A stretch of DNA of 14,359 nt from an uncultured Clostridia bacterium (GCA_934141605.1 CAKPCL010000017.1:1-14359); one strand, 5' to 3'. Shown: positions 5,766-14,009, counted from the first letter of the stretch. The notes: generated from the sequence alone by a model not told the origin. Numbers and translations: made by a program.

Positions 5766-6713
5766 TTATTTCACAACTTTTATTAATCCTGATTCTGTGC
5801 TAACACCATTAGAATTGTATACTGTTACTTCTATTGTATTTTCTCCTGGTTGTAATTTCATACTATCTTGTAATACATATTGTATTTCTTTAAAGTCTTT
5901 ATCTTCAAGATTCATTTCATATTCTTGGTTCTCATCTTGATTTAATTTAAATGAGAATTTTGATATTTTTTCTTCATCTGAAGCTTTAATTACAAAGTGT
6001 TCATTTTGTTCATCAACAGTAACTTCTACTTTTGGTTTTGAAACTCCATTAATTTTTTGTTGTTTTGTGTCTGTATTATTATTTTCATCAACAACTACTA
6101 CTGTTAATGTGTGCAATCCTTTGATAGTATCTATTTCTTTTTCAATAGTTGTATCTTGTATTTCTACTCTAGTTTCTTCTTCTTCGTCCCATCTATATGT
6201 CATATAAGAAATCATTGTATCTCCATTATAAATGATTTTTATTTTGTTTCCTGAAACCTCAAATTCTATATTACTTTCTCTCTCATATTGTTTTTCATAT
6301 GTAGTTTCTTTTCCGTCAACATCTACTACTAAAACATTAAGTATATTGCTTCCTGCTGGTACATTAATTTCTTTTTCTAAATATTTTCCATTGTTTCCAT
6401 ATATAATTGTTGGTTCTTCATCATTCCAGCCATATTCAAGTCTATCTATATTTTTTTGATTTATAATTTTTAATAATATTGTATTTTCAGTTTTATTTTC
6501 TATTGAAATCGTTGGTTCTGTGTTTTCAGCTTTTTGTTGAACTTGGTTTTGAGTTATTTTATAAACACCAATTCCAATTAAAAAAATGCCAAATATTAAT
6601 ATTACTATACCAAAAAACTTTAATATTTTCTCTATTTTTATAGGATTATGAGTTTTATTGGTTTGTTTTTTCTTATTATCCATTGGTATACTTGTAGAAA
6701 GTATTTGATTCAT
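5766..6713 (-). CDS. Membrane-anchored protein with three Ig-like beta repeats, function unknown
   Basis: I do not recognise a named family. The 315-residue protein has a basic cytosolic N-terminus (1-30), one transmembrane helix at ~32-52 and an extracellular part made of three similar units at about 66-144, 147-223 and 227-315. Each begins with alternating hydrophobic strands. The first two share a tyrosine/tryptophan-acidic turn (YGWNDEE, YRWDEEEE) and a closing strand of the type NVLVVDVDG/TVVVVDENN; the third ends with IEVTVYNSNG. This looks like tandem Ig/fibronectin-like folds. The positive-inside rule gives a type II topology with the repeats outside. A Shine-Dalgarno GAGGTG lies ~7 nt before the ATG. 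It heads an operon with a GGDEF protein, so it may act as a surface sensor or a c-di-GMP-linked envelope protein; that role is inferred. Confidence 0.65.
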   Translation of the reverse strand: MNQILSTSIPMDNKKKQTNKTHNPIKIEKILKFFGIVILIFGIFLIGIGVYKITQNQVQQKAENTEPTISIENKTENTILLKIINQKNIDRLEYGWNDEEPTIIYGNNGKYLEKEINVPAGSNILNVLVVDVDGKETTYEKQYERESNIEFEVSGNKIKIIYNGDTMISYMTYRWDEEEETRVEIQDTTIEKEIDTIKGLHTLTVVVVDENNNTDTKQQKINGVSKPKVEVTVDEQNEHFVIKASDEEKISKFSFKLNQDENQEYEMNLEDKDFKEIQYVLQDSMKLQPGENTIEVTVYNSNGVSTESGLIKVVK

Positions 6714-6753
6714 TTCTTACACCTCTATTTATTTTTTATATTCTTATACAAAA

Positions 6754-6782
6754 ATTATAACATACCAATTTTTAAATGTAAA
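6754..6782 (-). promoter_or_regulatory. Promoter of the Ig-like/GGDEF operon
   Basis: Minus strand TTTACA (6777-6782), 17 nt, TATAAT (6754-6759) preceded by TGT, which forms an extended -10. It lies between the adhesin terminator and the Ig-like gene. Confidence 0.75.
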
Positions 6783-6795
6783 CTAAAAAATTAAA

Positions 6796-6825
6796 AAAAT
6801 GAAGTAGAAAATTCTACTTCATTTT
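6796..6825 (-). terminator. Intrinsic terminator of the adhesin gene
   Basis: Perfect 14-bp arms 6796-6809 and 6812-6825 with a 2-nt centre, followed on the minus strand by a T-run. It starts just past the adhesin stop codon at 6829. Confidence 0.9.
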
Positions 6826-6828
6826 ATA

Positions 6829-9800
6829 TTATAATACAAATTTTTTAATTAAAATTATTCCTCCTGCGATTGTTATTAATACTGTAAGTCCTAATGTTAA
6901 ATACATTTTTTCTTGACCTGTTGTAATTGATATTAATACTGGTGCATCATCTATATCATCTTCTCCAGGTATTTGGTTATCTGGTGTTGAATCTCTATCT
7001 GGTACATCTCTATCATTATAATCTTCCGAAATTTCTGCAGTATTAACTTTTAAACCTAAGTTATCTTTTCCATTTATCCAAGTTAGTATAACAGTAACTT
7101 CTGCACTTTCACCAGGTTGTAATAATTTGTTTTCTAATTTTCTTGTTGAAATAACATTATTTCCTTCATCTTTCCAATCTGGGTTATCTTCTGCTACAAA
7201 TTTTAAGCCTTCTGGTATATAATCTGTAATTTCTTTTGCATATCCTGCAATATCACCTTCGTTTGTTACTCTAATTGAATATTTAAATTTAACTGTTAAT
7301 GAACTTAATTTCTTTCTGTTTAATTCAACTTTTACAACTTGCTCTGGATCATCCTCTGCTTTATGTCCTGTTTGAATTACATTTTCTTTTCCATCTTCTA
7401 CTATTATTGCATGTGTTACCCATTTTCTTAATGCTAAATCGAAATAAGTTAATTTAACATATTCTTTATCTTGGTCATCTTCTCCATCTATCCATTTATC
7501 TGGAGTAGAGTCATCATCATCAATTGGTTTTCCATTTTTATCTGTGTCATCTGATATTTGTGCTGAATTTACTAGTATTTTATTTGATGTACTTGGTTCC
7601 ACAACTTTAAATGCAACTTTAACATCTGCATAATCAGGGTTAGTATCTGATATTTCTGCATCTTTATCAAATGCTGTTAATAATGCTGGATTTTCTGTAA
7701 TTTGACTATCTTTTTTCATCCTTGCTTCACCTTGTTCTTTTGATAAATAGTCTGTTGTTATTTTTACAGCTTTTGAAACATCTTCAGTTACTTTTCCTTC
7801 ACTGTCATACATTTTCCATCTATATTCTGTGTTTAACTCGTTTTCTGGTAAATATTCTAGTCCGTCTGGTATATCATCTGTTATTTTGTTTGCAAAACCG
7901 TCTATATCACCTTCGTTATATACTCTTATTGTATATGTAACTATATTTCCAGTTGAAACTTCTACTGGTTCTTTTGTATGTTCATATGTTATTTTGTTGT
8001 TTTCTTCATCGTATTTAACTTCTGGTATTCTTGATGTTACTTCTTTATCATTTACTCCTGTTATGAATTTTCTTAATGCTAAATCAAATGATTGTAATAT
8101 TATATTGTCATAATCTTCATCATCTTCATATTTAATCCATTTATCTGTGTCTGAATCTCTGTCATCTACTGGATTTCCTTCACTGTCTGTGTCTTTTGTT
8201 ATAGCAGCTTCGTTTCTTATTGTTTCTCTAGTTTTATTTTCTGCAACTACTTTTAAGTATACTGAAACTTCTCTATAATCTGGATTTTTATCATCTATTT
8301 TGTTTGTATATGCTTTTGTAGAATCAAAAGCTTTTATTAAGTTTGCTCCTTCATTTGATATTTCAGCACCTTTTCCTTTTGCTAAATAATCTGTTGTTAT
8401 ATATTCTACTTTATTTGTAGTTGTGTTTATTGTTTTTATGTCCCAAATTCCTTGGTTATATTTTATTGCTTCTTTTTCTTGTTCTGATAAAGTTGTGTCT
8501 TCTTCTAATTCATTTCCTGTTTTTTCAGACCATATAAATTCTAATCCGTCTGGTATATCTTCTGTAATTTCAGAAGCGTATCCATCTATATCTCCTTCAT
8601 TATATATTCTAAATGTATATTTTACAATATCACCTTTTTTAACAGCAACTGGTGTTTTGTCTAAATTGTAATCAGCTGTTGTAGTTGTTTTGCTTGCTAA
8701 TTTAGTTATATCTACATCTAATATTCTTTCAGGTACATTTTCTCCATTTACTGATACTATTCTTTTTATTAATTTTAAGTCAAATTGATAGTTTTTTACT
8801 TCTACATATATATTGCCATTTTCATTTAAGTATACTTTTACAGTATCTCCTGCTTTATTTGTTATATCATTTCCATTGTCATCTTTTACAGTATATTTTA
8901 CTTCTTTAACTTTAAATATATTGTCATCTAATTCTTTTGTTACTGTAATTGTAATAGTTCCATTAAATTTGCAATATTTATCTGGTGCTTTTGTTTCTTT
9001 TATTGTATATACATCATCTTGTGTGTAATTATCTGAATTTATTTTTACATCACTTGCTATTTCTAATTTACCAGTAACTTCTTTTTCTACACCATTTACA
9101 TTAAATGTTGCTTTGCTGTCTAATTGTTCACCATCTGCATCTTCTTTTATTAAAACTATATTATATGAATTTTCATTTAATTTTTCTAGTTCTAATTTTT
9201 CAAAGTCGTCATCATCTTGTTGTCCTGGATAATATATTTTTTTAGATAAATCTGTTTCATTAGTTGTTCCTTTATAATCTGACATATTGTCTTTGTTTAC
9301 ACTTGGAGTTGTTGCTGGTTCTGAGTCTCTATCTTTTCCTACTTCTGTAGTTATTGTTTTATTGGCTACTGCATCAAATTCTTCTGATATCCAAGCTACA
9401 TTTGTTAATATTTTGTTAGATGTACTATCCGGTTTTGCTGTTACTGTACATTGTATTTCAATAGTGTCTGAGTCCAAATTTGTTCCGTCATATGCAACTA
9501 AATTATTTGTTCCTGTAGTTTCAAATGTTATTCTATTTGTTGTTGAATCAAATGTTACTACATATTCATTACCTTTTGTTGATGTAACTTTTTCTCCTGT
9601 TAATAGATTTGATGTTAATCCAGTAGGTAATTGGTCAACAATTTTTGTTGCTCTTCCTGCTTTTTCACCTTCATTATAAATTGTTAAATTATATGTTACT
9701 ATAGTTCCGTTTTTAACAACTACTGGGTCTTTTCTATGTTTGTAAGTTGCTGTTTGAGTTGTTTCTATAGTAGTTTTATCTATATCTGGAACTCTTGAAT

Positions 9801-10806
9801 TATCTCCAGTAAGTTCTACTCCATCTATTTTTGTTATATATTTTCTTAAAGCTAAGTCAAATTCTTTTACTTCTGGTGCTTTTTCAATTAATATTATTGG
9901 TTGTGTATTTTGTTCTGTTGCATTTGCATATAATGTTATTTTTGTTTTTGAATCAGCTGTTCCATTTTTATAAGATTGAGCATTTGCATTTGCTGTGTTT
10001 ATTAAATAATTGTATAATAAAACTGCTTGCTCTTGTCTTTGTAAACCTTCTCCGTTTTGTTTTCCAAAGCTATTAAAAGAAATATTATAATCACTTAAAC
10101 TTGTATAGCTCTCATTTCTTTGTGACATTTCTAATGTTCTATAAAATAACCATGAAGTTTTATTTTCTCCTAAATTATCAAATAATTTACTGAATAATGT
10201 GTCATCATGATTTGAATAATACCAAAGGGCAGCTTGTTGAACAGCTTCAATATCACTATCTGTTAAAATGTAAGTATAATCTTCTGTGCTTATTCCAGCT
10301 TTTTCTAATAAACTAGCTCTTTCCTCTGCTGTTGAAACATCTTTTAAGTAGAATAAATCTGTCAAAGCTAATATATTTTCATAATATCCATTGCTAACTA
10401 TATTGTACAATACTGTATTTCCAGATGATGCTATTTCAGCTTTCTCTGTTTTAAAGTCATAAGAAATATTATATTCTGCTTTTTTATTTGTATCTGAGAA
10501 ACCTACTCCTGACCTTATACAATAATAGTTTCCTGTAACATAATTTACATCTGAATTACTATTATATTTTACAATTTGCCATATTTTTGTTCCAACTATT
10601 GATTCTGTTGTAGCACCATTGGCATCAGGATTATTTATTGCATATCCCATATTTGTAGGTGTTGTTCCACTTCTGTATTCTTGTATTCCATAATACAATG
10701 GTGTTGTAAGTGGTGTTGATGCATTTGTTTTATTTGGAATTGCCATAAATGCAATTGTGCATATAAAACTTAATACCAATAAAGTTATTCTTTTCTTGTT
10801 CATCAT
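6829..10806 (-). CDS. Large thioester-domain surface adhesin with CnaB-like and DUF11-like repeats
   Basis: This 1325-residue cell-surface protein has a signal peptide (1-29, cut after TNA). Residues ~35-285 form a thioester (TQXA) domain: Cys96 in YYCIRSG and Gln191 in QAALWYY are the expected crosslinking pair, which lets such adhesins bind host or surface amines covalently. Four DUF11-like repeats start at F316, F675, F907 and F1122, each with FDLxLxK then a YNEG/TNEG motif and IPDGL-like turn. Between the first and second lies a CnaB/SpaA-like domain (~548-672) with Lys554 and ETKAPDKY (Glu604), a likely isopeptide bond. Asp-rich linkers such as DRDSTPDN and GEDDxD recur and may bind calcium. 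The C-terminus has one hydrophobic helix (~1301-1320) and a short KKFVL tail, but no LPXTG, so anchoring is probably by the membrane. The first ATG is chosen because AAGGAG lies 8 nt upstream. Confidence 0.85.
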   Translation of the reverse strand: MMNKKRITLLVLSFICTIAFMAIPNKTNASTPLTTPLYYGIQEYRSGTTPTNMGYAINNPDANGATTESIVGTKIWQIVKYNSNSDVNYVTGNYYCIRSGVGFSDTNKKAEYNISYDFKTEKAEIASSGNTVLYNIVSNGYYENILALTDLFYLKDVSTAEERASLLEKAGISTEDYTYILTDSDIEAVQQAALWYYSNHDDTLFSKLFDNLGENKTSWLFYRTLEMSQRNESYTSLSDYNISFNSFGKQNGEGLQRQEQAVLLYNYLINTANANAQSYKNGTADSKTKITLYANATEQNTQPIILIEKAPEVKEFDLALRKYITKIDGVELTGDNSRVPDIDKTTIETTQTATYKHRKDPVVVKNGTIVTYNLTIYNEGEKAGRATKIVDQLPTGLTSNLLTGEKVTSTKGNEYVVTFDSTTNRITFETTGTNNLVAYDGTNLDSDTIEIQCTVTAKPDSTSNKILTNVAWISEEFDAVANKTITTEVGKDRDSEPATTPSVNKDNMSDYKGTTNETDLSKKIYYPGQQDDDDFEKLELEKLNENSYNIVLIKEDADGEQLDSKATFNVNGVEKEVTGKLEIASDVKINSDNYTQDDVYTIKETKAPDKYCKFNGTITITVTKELDDNIFKVKEVKYTVKDDNGNDITNKAGDTVKVYLNENGNIYVEVKNYQFDLKLIKRIVSVNGENVPERILDVDITKLASKTTTTADYNLDKTPVAVKKGDIVKYTFRIYNEGDIDGYASEITEDIPDGLEFIWSEKTGNELEEDTTLSEQEKEAIKYNQGIWDIKTINTTTNKVEYITTDYLAKGKGAEISNEGANLIKAFDSTKAYTNKIDDKNPDYREVSVYLKVVAENKTRETIRNEAAITKDTDSEGNPVDDRDSDTDKWIKYEDDEDYDNIILQSFDLALRKFITGVNDKEVTSRIPEVKYDEENNKITYEHTKEPVEVSTGNIVTYTIRVYNEGDIDGFANKITDDIPDGLEYLPENELNTEYRWKMYDSEGKVTEDVSKAVKITTDYLSKEQGEARMKKDSQITENPALLTAFDKDAEISDTNPDYADVKVAFKVVEPSTSNKILVNSAQISDDTDKNGKPIDDDDSTPDKWIDGEDDQDKEYVKLTYFDLALRKWVTHAIIVEDGKENVIQTGHKAEDDPEQVVKVELNRKKLSSLTVKFKYSIRVTNEGDIAGYAKEITDYIPEGLKFVAEDNPDWKDEGNNVISTRKLENKLLQPGESAEVTVILTWINGKDNLGLKVNTAEISEDYNDRDVPDRDSTPDNQIPGEDDIDDAPVLISITTGQEKMYLTLGLTVLITIAGGIILIKKFVL

Positions 10807-10841
10807 AAAATCTTCTCCTTACTATTTATAACATTAATTAT

Positions 10842-10870
10842 ATTTTATTTCATTAATTCCTTGAAGTCAA
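10842..10870 (-). promoter_or_regulatory. Proximal promoter P2 of the adhesin gene
   Basis: Minus strand TTGACT (10865-10870), 17 nt, TAAAAT (10842-10847). The predicted start near 10835 gives a ~29-nt leader. The -35 lies in the small dyad TTGA-AG-TCAA (10861-10870), a possible regulator site. Confidence 0.6.
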
Positions 10871-10904
10871 TAGGTTTTTTGGTTACTTTTTTTCTTTATT
10901 TTTT

Positions 10905-10950
10905 TTGGTTTAAAAGTGCTTACGGAAACTCCTTTTCTAAAATGTGCTGT
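10905..10950 (-). repeat. Short direct repeats in the distal adhesin leader
   Basis: On the minus strand AGCACATTTTAGA and AGCACTTTTAAA occur about 27 nt apart, inside the leader that only the distal promoter would make. A three-base stem GGA-GTT-TCC lies between them. They could be tandem protein-binding sites. I could not match the region to a known riboswitch. Confidence 0.3.
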
Positions 10951-10970
10951 TTTTTTACACTTATATTACA

Positions 10971-10999
10971 ATTATATTACATTTTTGTTACAAGGTCAA
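10971..10999 (-). promoter_or_regulatory. Distal promoter P1 of the adhesin gene
   Basis: Minus strand TTGACC (10994-10999), exactly 17 nt, TATAAT (10971-10976). Transcription from here would carry a leader of about 160 nt and read through the proximal promoter. Confidence 0.65.
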
Positions 11000-11029
11000 G
11001 TTTTATGTAAAATTTAGTATTTTAATAGC

Positions 11030-11183
11030 TATAATTCAGTAAAAATAATAAAATTTTTTTAAATGTTGATATATTAATATTTTTTACAAAAAACATAGCT
11101 ATGGTCTACCATTGGGTCTTTTGTTTCAAAATATTAATATATCAACATTTATATCAACTAATTTAAATTTTTATTGAACTATA
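11030..11183. repeat. Large nested inverted repeat between the adhesin and carboxypeptidase genes
   Basis: A perfect 23-bp inverted repeat pairs 11061-11083 with 11128-11150. Outside it, 11030-11045 and 11168-11183 pair at 14 of 16 positions. The 44-nt centre holds two more small palindromes: CATAGCTATG at 11094-11103 and ATGGT-CT-ACCAT at 11101-11112. The motif ATATTAATAT occurs inside each main arm and again at 11190-11199. There is no coding frame of note. It could be a small non-autonomous element (MITE-like), a cruciform regulatory site or a structured RNA; the sequence alone does not decide. It lies within the 441-nt intergenic region 10807-11247, whose remainder holds the two adhesin promoters and the carboxypeptidase leader. 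Confidence 0.65.
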
Positions 11184-11202
11184 ACCTTTATATTAATATT
11201 TT
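11174..11202 (+). promoter_or_regulatory. Possible promoter of the carboxypeptidase gene
   Basis: TTGAAC (11174-11179), 17 nt, TATTTT (11197-11202). The -10 matches only four of six bases, and the -35 lies in the outer arm of the large inverted repeat. It is the best candidate seen, but weak. A sporulation sigma factor could use a different site. Confidence 0.3.
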
Positions 11203-11247
11203 ATATCCAAAAGACATATATTTTATAGAAGATTTAAGAGGTGTACT

Positions 11248-12501
11248 ATGAAAAAAATTATTTATAAAATTTTTATTTTTTTTGCTTTATTTTCTTTTGG
11301 AATATCTACTATTTCTTTGTGTGATGATATAGATGATGAAATAATAGATGTTAATTCTGATATATTGTCCTGTTCAACAACTAATCAATCGGAAATAAAA
11401 GAACCAACTATAAACTCTCGTGCATATGTTGTAATAGATAGAAAGACAAATATGGTTTTATATGGAAAAAATGAAAATCAAAAAAGAAAGATGGCTTCAA
11501 CTACAAAAATTATGACAGCAACAATTATTATTGAAAACTGCAATTTAGATGAAACAATAGAAGTTTCAAAAAAAGCCGCTGGAACCGGTGGTTCTAGATT
11601 AGGTTTAAAAGCTGGAGATAAAATTACAATTAGAGATTTATTATATGGCTTAATGCTTCGTTCCGGAAATGATGCTGCTGTTGCCCTTGCTGAATATGTG
11701 GGAGGCAACATTGAAGGTTTCGCAGAATTAATGAATAAAAAAGCTTCTGAACTAAATCTTACTAATACTCATTTTGAAACACCACACGGTTTAGATTCTG
11801 ATGAACATTATACCACTGCATACGAGCTTTCTTTATTATCCAATTATGCTTTACAAAATTCTGTTTTTGCTAAAATTGTTAATACTAAAGAACATACTAT
11901 AAATATAAATGGTTATCCTAAAGTTTTATCAAATACAAATGAATTATTAGGCAATTTTGAAGGTGTTTATGGAATTAAAACCGGTTTTACAAATGGCGCT
12001 AATAGATGTCTGGTAACAGCTTGTAAAAGAAATGATATAGATATCATCTGTGTTGTTTTAGGCGCTGACACCAAAAAGTTTAGAACTCAAGACAGTATAA
12101 AATTAATAAATTATATTTTTGATAATTTTAAACCTGTAAATGTTGAAGAATTAATTAATAATAAATTTGAATTTTGGAAGAAAGAAAATTTGGATAAAGT
12201 TGTAATTAATAAAAGCCCAACAAAACATTTGGATTTAGAAGTTGAAAGCATTAATAATCCTGTGATACTAGTTAGAAAAGATTTGATTGATTCTATTAAA
12301 ATTAATATTGATTTTCCTTTATATTTTGAATCACCAATAGCTTCAAATTCTAAGCTTGGAAATGTCAATGCTTCTATTATGGATTATTTTAACTATGATT
12401 ATAAAATATATAACTGTTTTGAAATAAAACATAAATCTTGGTATTTTTATCTGGTTGATATTTTAAAAAATTATTCTTCTATTTTTAATAACATTATATA
12501 A
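11248..12501 (+). CDS. D-alanyl-D-alanine carboxypeptidase (low-molecular-weight PBP, DacF/PBP5-like)
   Basis: This 417-residue serine peptidase trims the terminal D-Ala from peptidoglycan stem peptides outside the membrane. An N-terminal signal peptide (1-~25) is followed by the S11 peptidase core. The three active-site motifs are intact: S84-T-T-K87 (nucleophile and base), S139-G-N141 and K244-T-G246. ETPHGLD (177-183) is also typical. Residues ~290-380 correspond to the PBP5 C-terminal beta domain, and a hydrophobic/aromatic segment near 395-417 could act as the membrane anchor. Shine-Dalgarno AGAGGTG lies just before the ATG. It is transcribed alone, divergent from the adhesin. It fits DacF-type enzymes, but vegetative DacA cannot be excluded, so no symbol is given. 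Confidence 0.88.
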   Translation: MKKIIYKIFIFFALFSFGISTISLCDDIDDEIIDVNSDILSCSTTNQSEIKEPTINSRAYVVIDRKTNMVLYGKNENQKRKMASTTKIMTATIIIENCNLDETIEVSKKAAGTGGSRLGLKAGDKITIRDLLYGLMLRSGNDAAVALAEYVGGNIEGFAELMNKKASELNLTNTHFETPHGLDSDEHYTTAYELSLLSNYALQNSVFAKIVNTKEHTININGYPKVLSNTNELLGNFEGVYGIKTGFTNGANRCLVTACKRNDIDIICVVLGADTKKFRTQDSIKLINYIFDNFKPVNVEELINNKFEFWKKENLDKVVINKSPTKHLDLEVESINNPVILVRKDLIDSIKINIDFPLYFESPIASNSKLGNVNASIMDYFNYDYKIYNCFEIKHKSWYFYLVDILKNYSSIFNNII

Positions 12502-12534
12502 AAAAATTAAGGAATTTATATTCCTTAATTTTTT
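12501..12534. terminator. Bidirectional terminator between the carboxypeptidase gene and acpP
   Basis: Perfect 15-bp arms 12501-12515 and 12520-12534 around a 4-nt loop, with A-run and T-run flanks on both sides. It serves the two convergent genes, which end at 12501 and 12543. Confidence 0.9.
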
Positions 12535-12542
12535 AATTTCTA

Positions 12543-12782
12543 TTAAACATTTTCTTTAATATAGTCAACTACATCTCCTACTGTTACAACTTTTTCTGCA
12601 TCACTATCTGGAATTTCTATATCAAATTCTTCTTCAAGAGCCATTACTAATTCAACTATGTCTAAAGAATCAGCTCCTAAATCGTCTATAAAAGATGCTT
12701 CCATTGTTACAGCTGTATCAGATACACCTAATTGTTCAACAATTATATTTTTTACTTTTTCTAAAATTTCTTCTGAACTCAT
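12543..12782 (-). CDS. acpP: Acyl carrier protein
   Basis: This 79-residue carrier shuttles acyl chains as thioesters on a phosphopantetheine arm in fatty-acid synthesis and donates them to PlsX. The modification site is Ser39 in GADSLDIVELVMALEEEF, the classic DSL motif at the start of helix II. The protein is small and acidic, as the family requires. The frame is open further upstream to a TTG at 12804-12806, but that stretch (RGGELEV) is the translated Shine-Dalgarno AGGAGGTGA. The real start is therefore ATG at 12780-12782, giving the family's standard N-terminus MSSEEILEKVK. It lies downstream of plsX on the same strand and also has its own promoter. Confidence 0.95.
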   Translation of the reverse strand: MSSEEILEKVKNIIVEQLGVSDTAVTMEASFIDDLGADSLDIVELVMALEEEFDIEIPDSDAEKVVTVGDVVDYIKENV

Positions 12783-12843
12783 AACTTCGAGTTCACCTCC
12801 TCTCAAGTTTCTTGTTATATGTATTATTCAATTTCTATAATAC

Positions 12844-12872
12844 TTTATATTATATGTTATTATATTTGTCAA
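12844..12872 (-). promoter_or_regulatory. Promoter of acpP
   Basis: Minus strand TTGACA (12867-12872), 17 nt, TATAAA (12844-12849), in the 134-nt gap between plsX and acpP. It gives acpP expression beyond read-through from plsX, as expected for an abundant carrier. Confidence 0.7.
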
Positions 12873-12916
12873 GTATATTTACTAATTATTTTAATTTTGT
12901 ACTACCTGTTCGAATT

Positions 12917-13930
12917 TTATTTGTTAAATGCTTCTATCATTTTATCTACTGCTTTGTTTTCAACAAATTTTTCTGCTTGAATAATTGTATATTCAAATAG
13001 TCTTTCGTCACTACTTCCATGTGCTTTAACAACTGGTTTCTTTACTCCTAAAAATAATGCTCCACCATATCTCTTATAATCCATTACATTTGAGAATCTA
13101 TTAATAGCTGGTAGTGCTGGTACTGCTGCAATTTTTGACATTAGATTTTTTAATAAACTTTCTTTTAATGATTTTTTTACGAATTTTCCTAATCCTTCTG
13201 TTGTCTTTAAAAATACATTTCCCGTAAATCCATCTGTTATAATTGCATCTATTTTTCCAGAAAAAGCATCTCTTCCTTCTACATTTCCTACAAAATTAAT
13301 GTCTAGTTCTTCTGATTTTTCTTTTAATAATTTGTAACTTTCTTTTACAAGTTCATTTCCTTTTGTTTCTTCAGTTCCAATATTTAAAAGTCCTATTGCT
13401 GGTTTTTCTATTCCAAATGTATTTCTTAAGTATATAGTAGCCATTTGTGCAAATTGTAATAAATTTATTGGTTTACAATTTGTGTTTGACCCACAATCCA
13501 TTAATAGTAATTGGCTTTTATATGCAGGTAATATTCCTGCCATAGCTGGTCTATCTATACCTTTTATTCTACCTACTAATAAAGTAGCTCCTGCAAGCAA
13601 TGCTCCTGAATTTCCTGCTGATATAAATACATCTCCTTCACCTTGTTTTAGCATATTAAATCCAACAACCATTGAAGAATCTTTTTTATGTTTTATTGCA
13701 TCTGTTGGTTTGTCTTCCATTTCTATTGTTTCTGTTGCATTATGTATTTTTAATCTGTCAGAAATTTCTTCCATTTCTTTTCCATAGAATTCTTTAATTT
13801 TACTTCTTATTATTTCTTCTTTTCCTACTAGTATTACTTCTGCTTTTACTTTTTTTATTGCATTTACTGCTCCTTTTATATTTGCATCTGGTCCATTATC
13901 TCCGCCCATTGCGTCTAATAGAATTTTCAC
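12917..13930 (-). CDS. plsX: Phosphate acyltransferase PlsX
   Basis: The 337-residue enzyme converts acyl-ACP to acyl-phosphate, the donor PlsY uses to acylate glycerol-3-phosphate in the first step of phospholipid synthesis. It acts as a peripheral membrane enzyme. The N-terminal MKILLDAMGGDNGP is the family hallmark. SMVVGFNMLKQGEGDVFISAGNSGALLAGA, GSNTNCKP, LLNIGTEETKGNE and ITDGFTGNVFLKTTEG are further conserved blocks, and the length is typical. Translation begins at GTG (13928-13930), chosen because AGGAGG lies 8 nt upstream and the hallmark begins there. It precedes acpP on the same strand, a common plsX-acpP order in Firmicutes that couples lipid precursor supply. No FapR gene or clear FapR operator was seen in the window. 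Confidence 0.95.
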   Translation of the reverse strand: MKILLDAMGGDNGPDANIKGAVNAIKKVKAEVILVGKEEIIRSKIKEFYGKEMEEISDRLKIHNATETIEMEDKPTDAIKHKKDSSMVVGFNMLKQGEGDVFISAGNSGALLAGATLLVGRIKGIDRPAMAGILPAYKSQLLLMDCGSNTNCKPINLLQFAQMATIYLRNTFGIEKPAIGLLNIGTEETKGNELVKESYKLLKEKSEELDINFVGNVEGRDAFSGKIDAIITDGFTGNVFLKTTEGLGKFVKKSLKESLLKNLMSKIAAVPALPAINRFSNVMDYKRYGGALFLGVKKPVVKAHGSSDERLFEYTIIQAEKFVENKAVDKMIEAFNK

Positions 13931-13980
13931 TCGTGTTTCCTCCTAGATATTGTTTATTTTATTTTATTTGTGATATATCT

Positions 13981-14009
13981 ATTTTATTATTATTTTATTA
14001 AAAATACAA
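13981..14009 (-). promoter_or_regulatory. Likely promoter of plsX
   Basis: Minus strand TTGTAT (14004-14009), 17 nt, TAAAAT (13981-13986), placed between the tuf terminator and the plsX start. The hexamers match four and five consensus bases. Confidence 0.45.

Noticed and set aside
6829..6950. LPXTG sortase signal at the adhesin C-terminus
   Set aside because: The region before the terminal helix reads ISITTGQEK; no LPXTG or close variant is present.
10807..10965. Known riboswitch in the adhesin leader
   Set aside because: I compared it by eye with c-di-GMP, preQ1, fluoride and glycine consensus elements and found no convincing core.
12783..12806. Eight-residue N-terminal extension of the acyl carrier protein starting at TTG
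   Set aside because: The extension is the Shine-Dalgarno sequence itself read as codons; the family starts at the downstream ATG.
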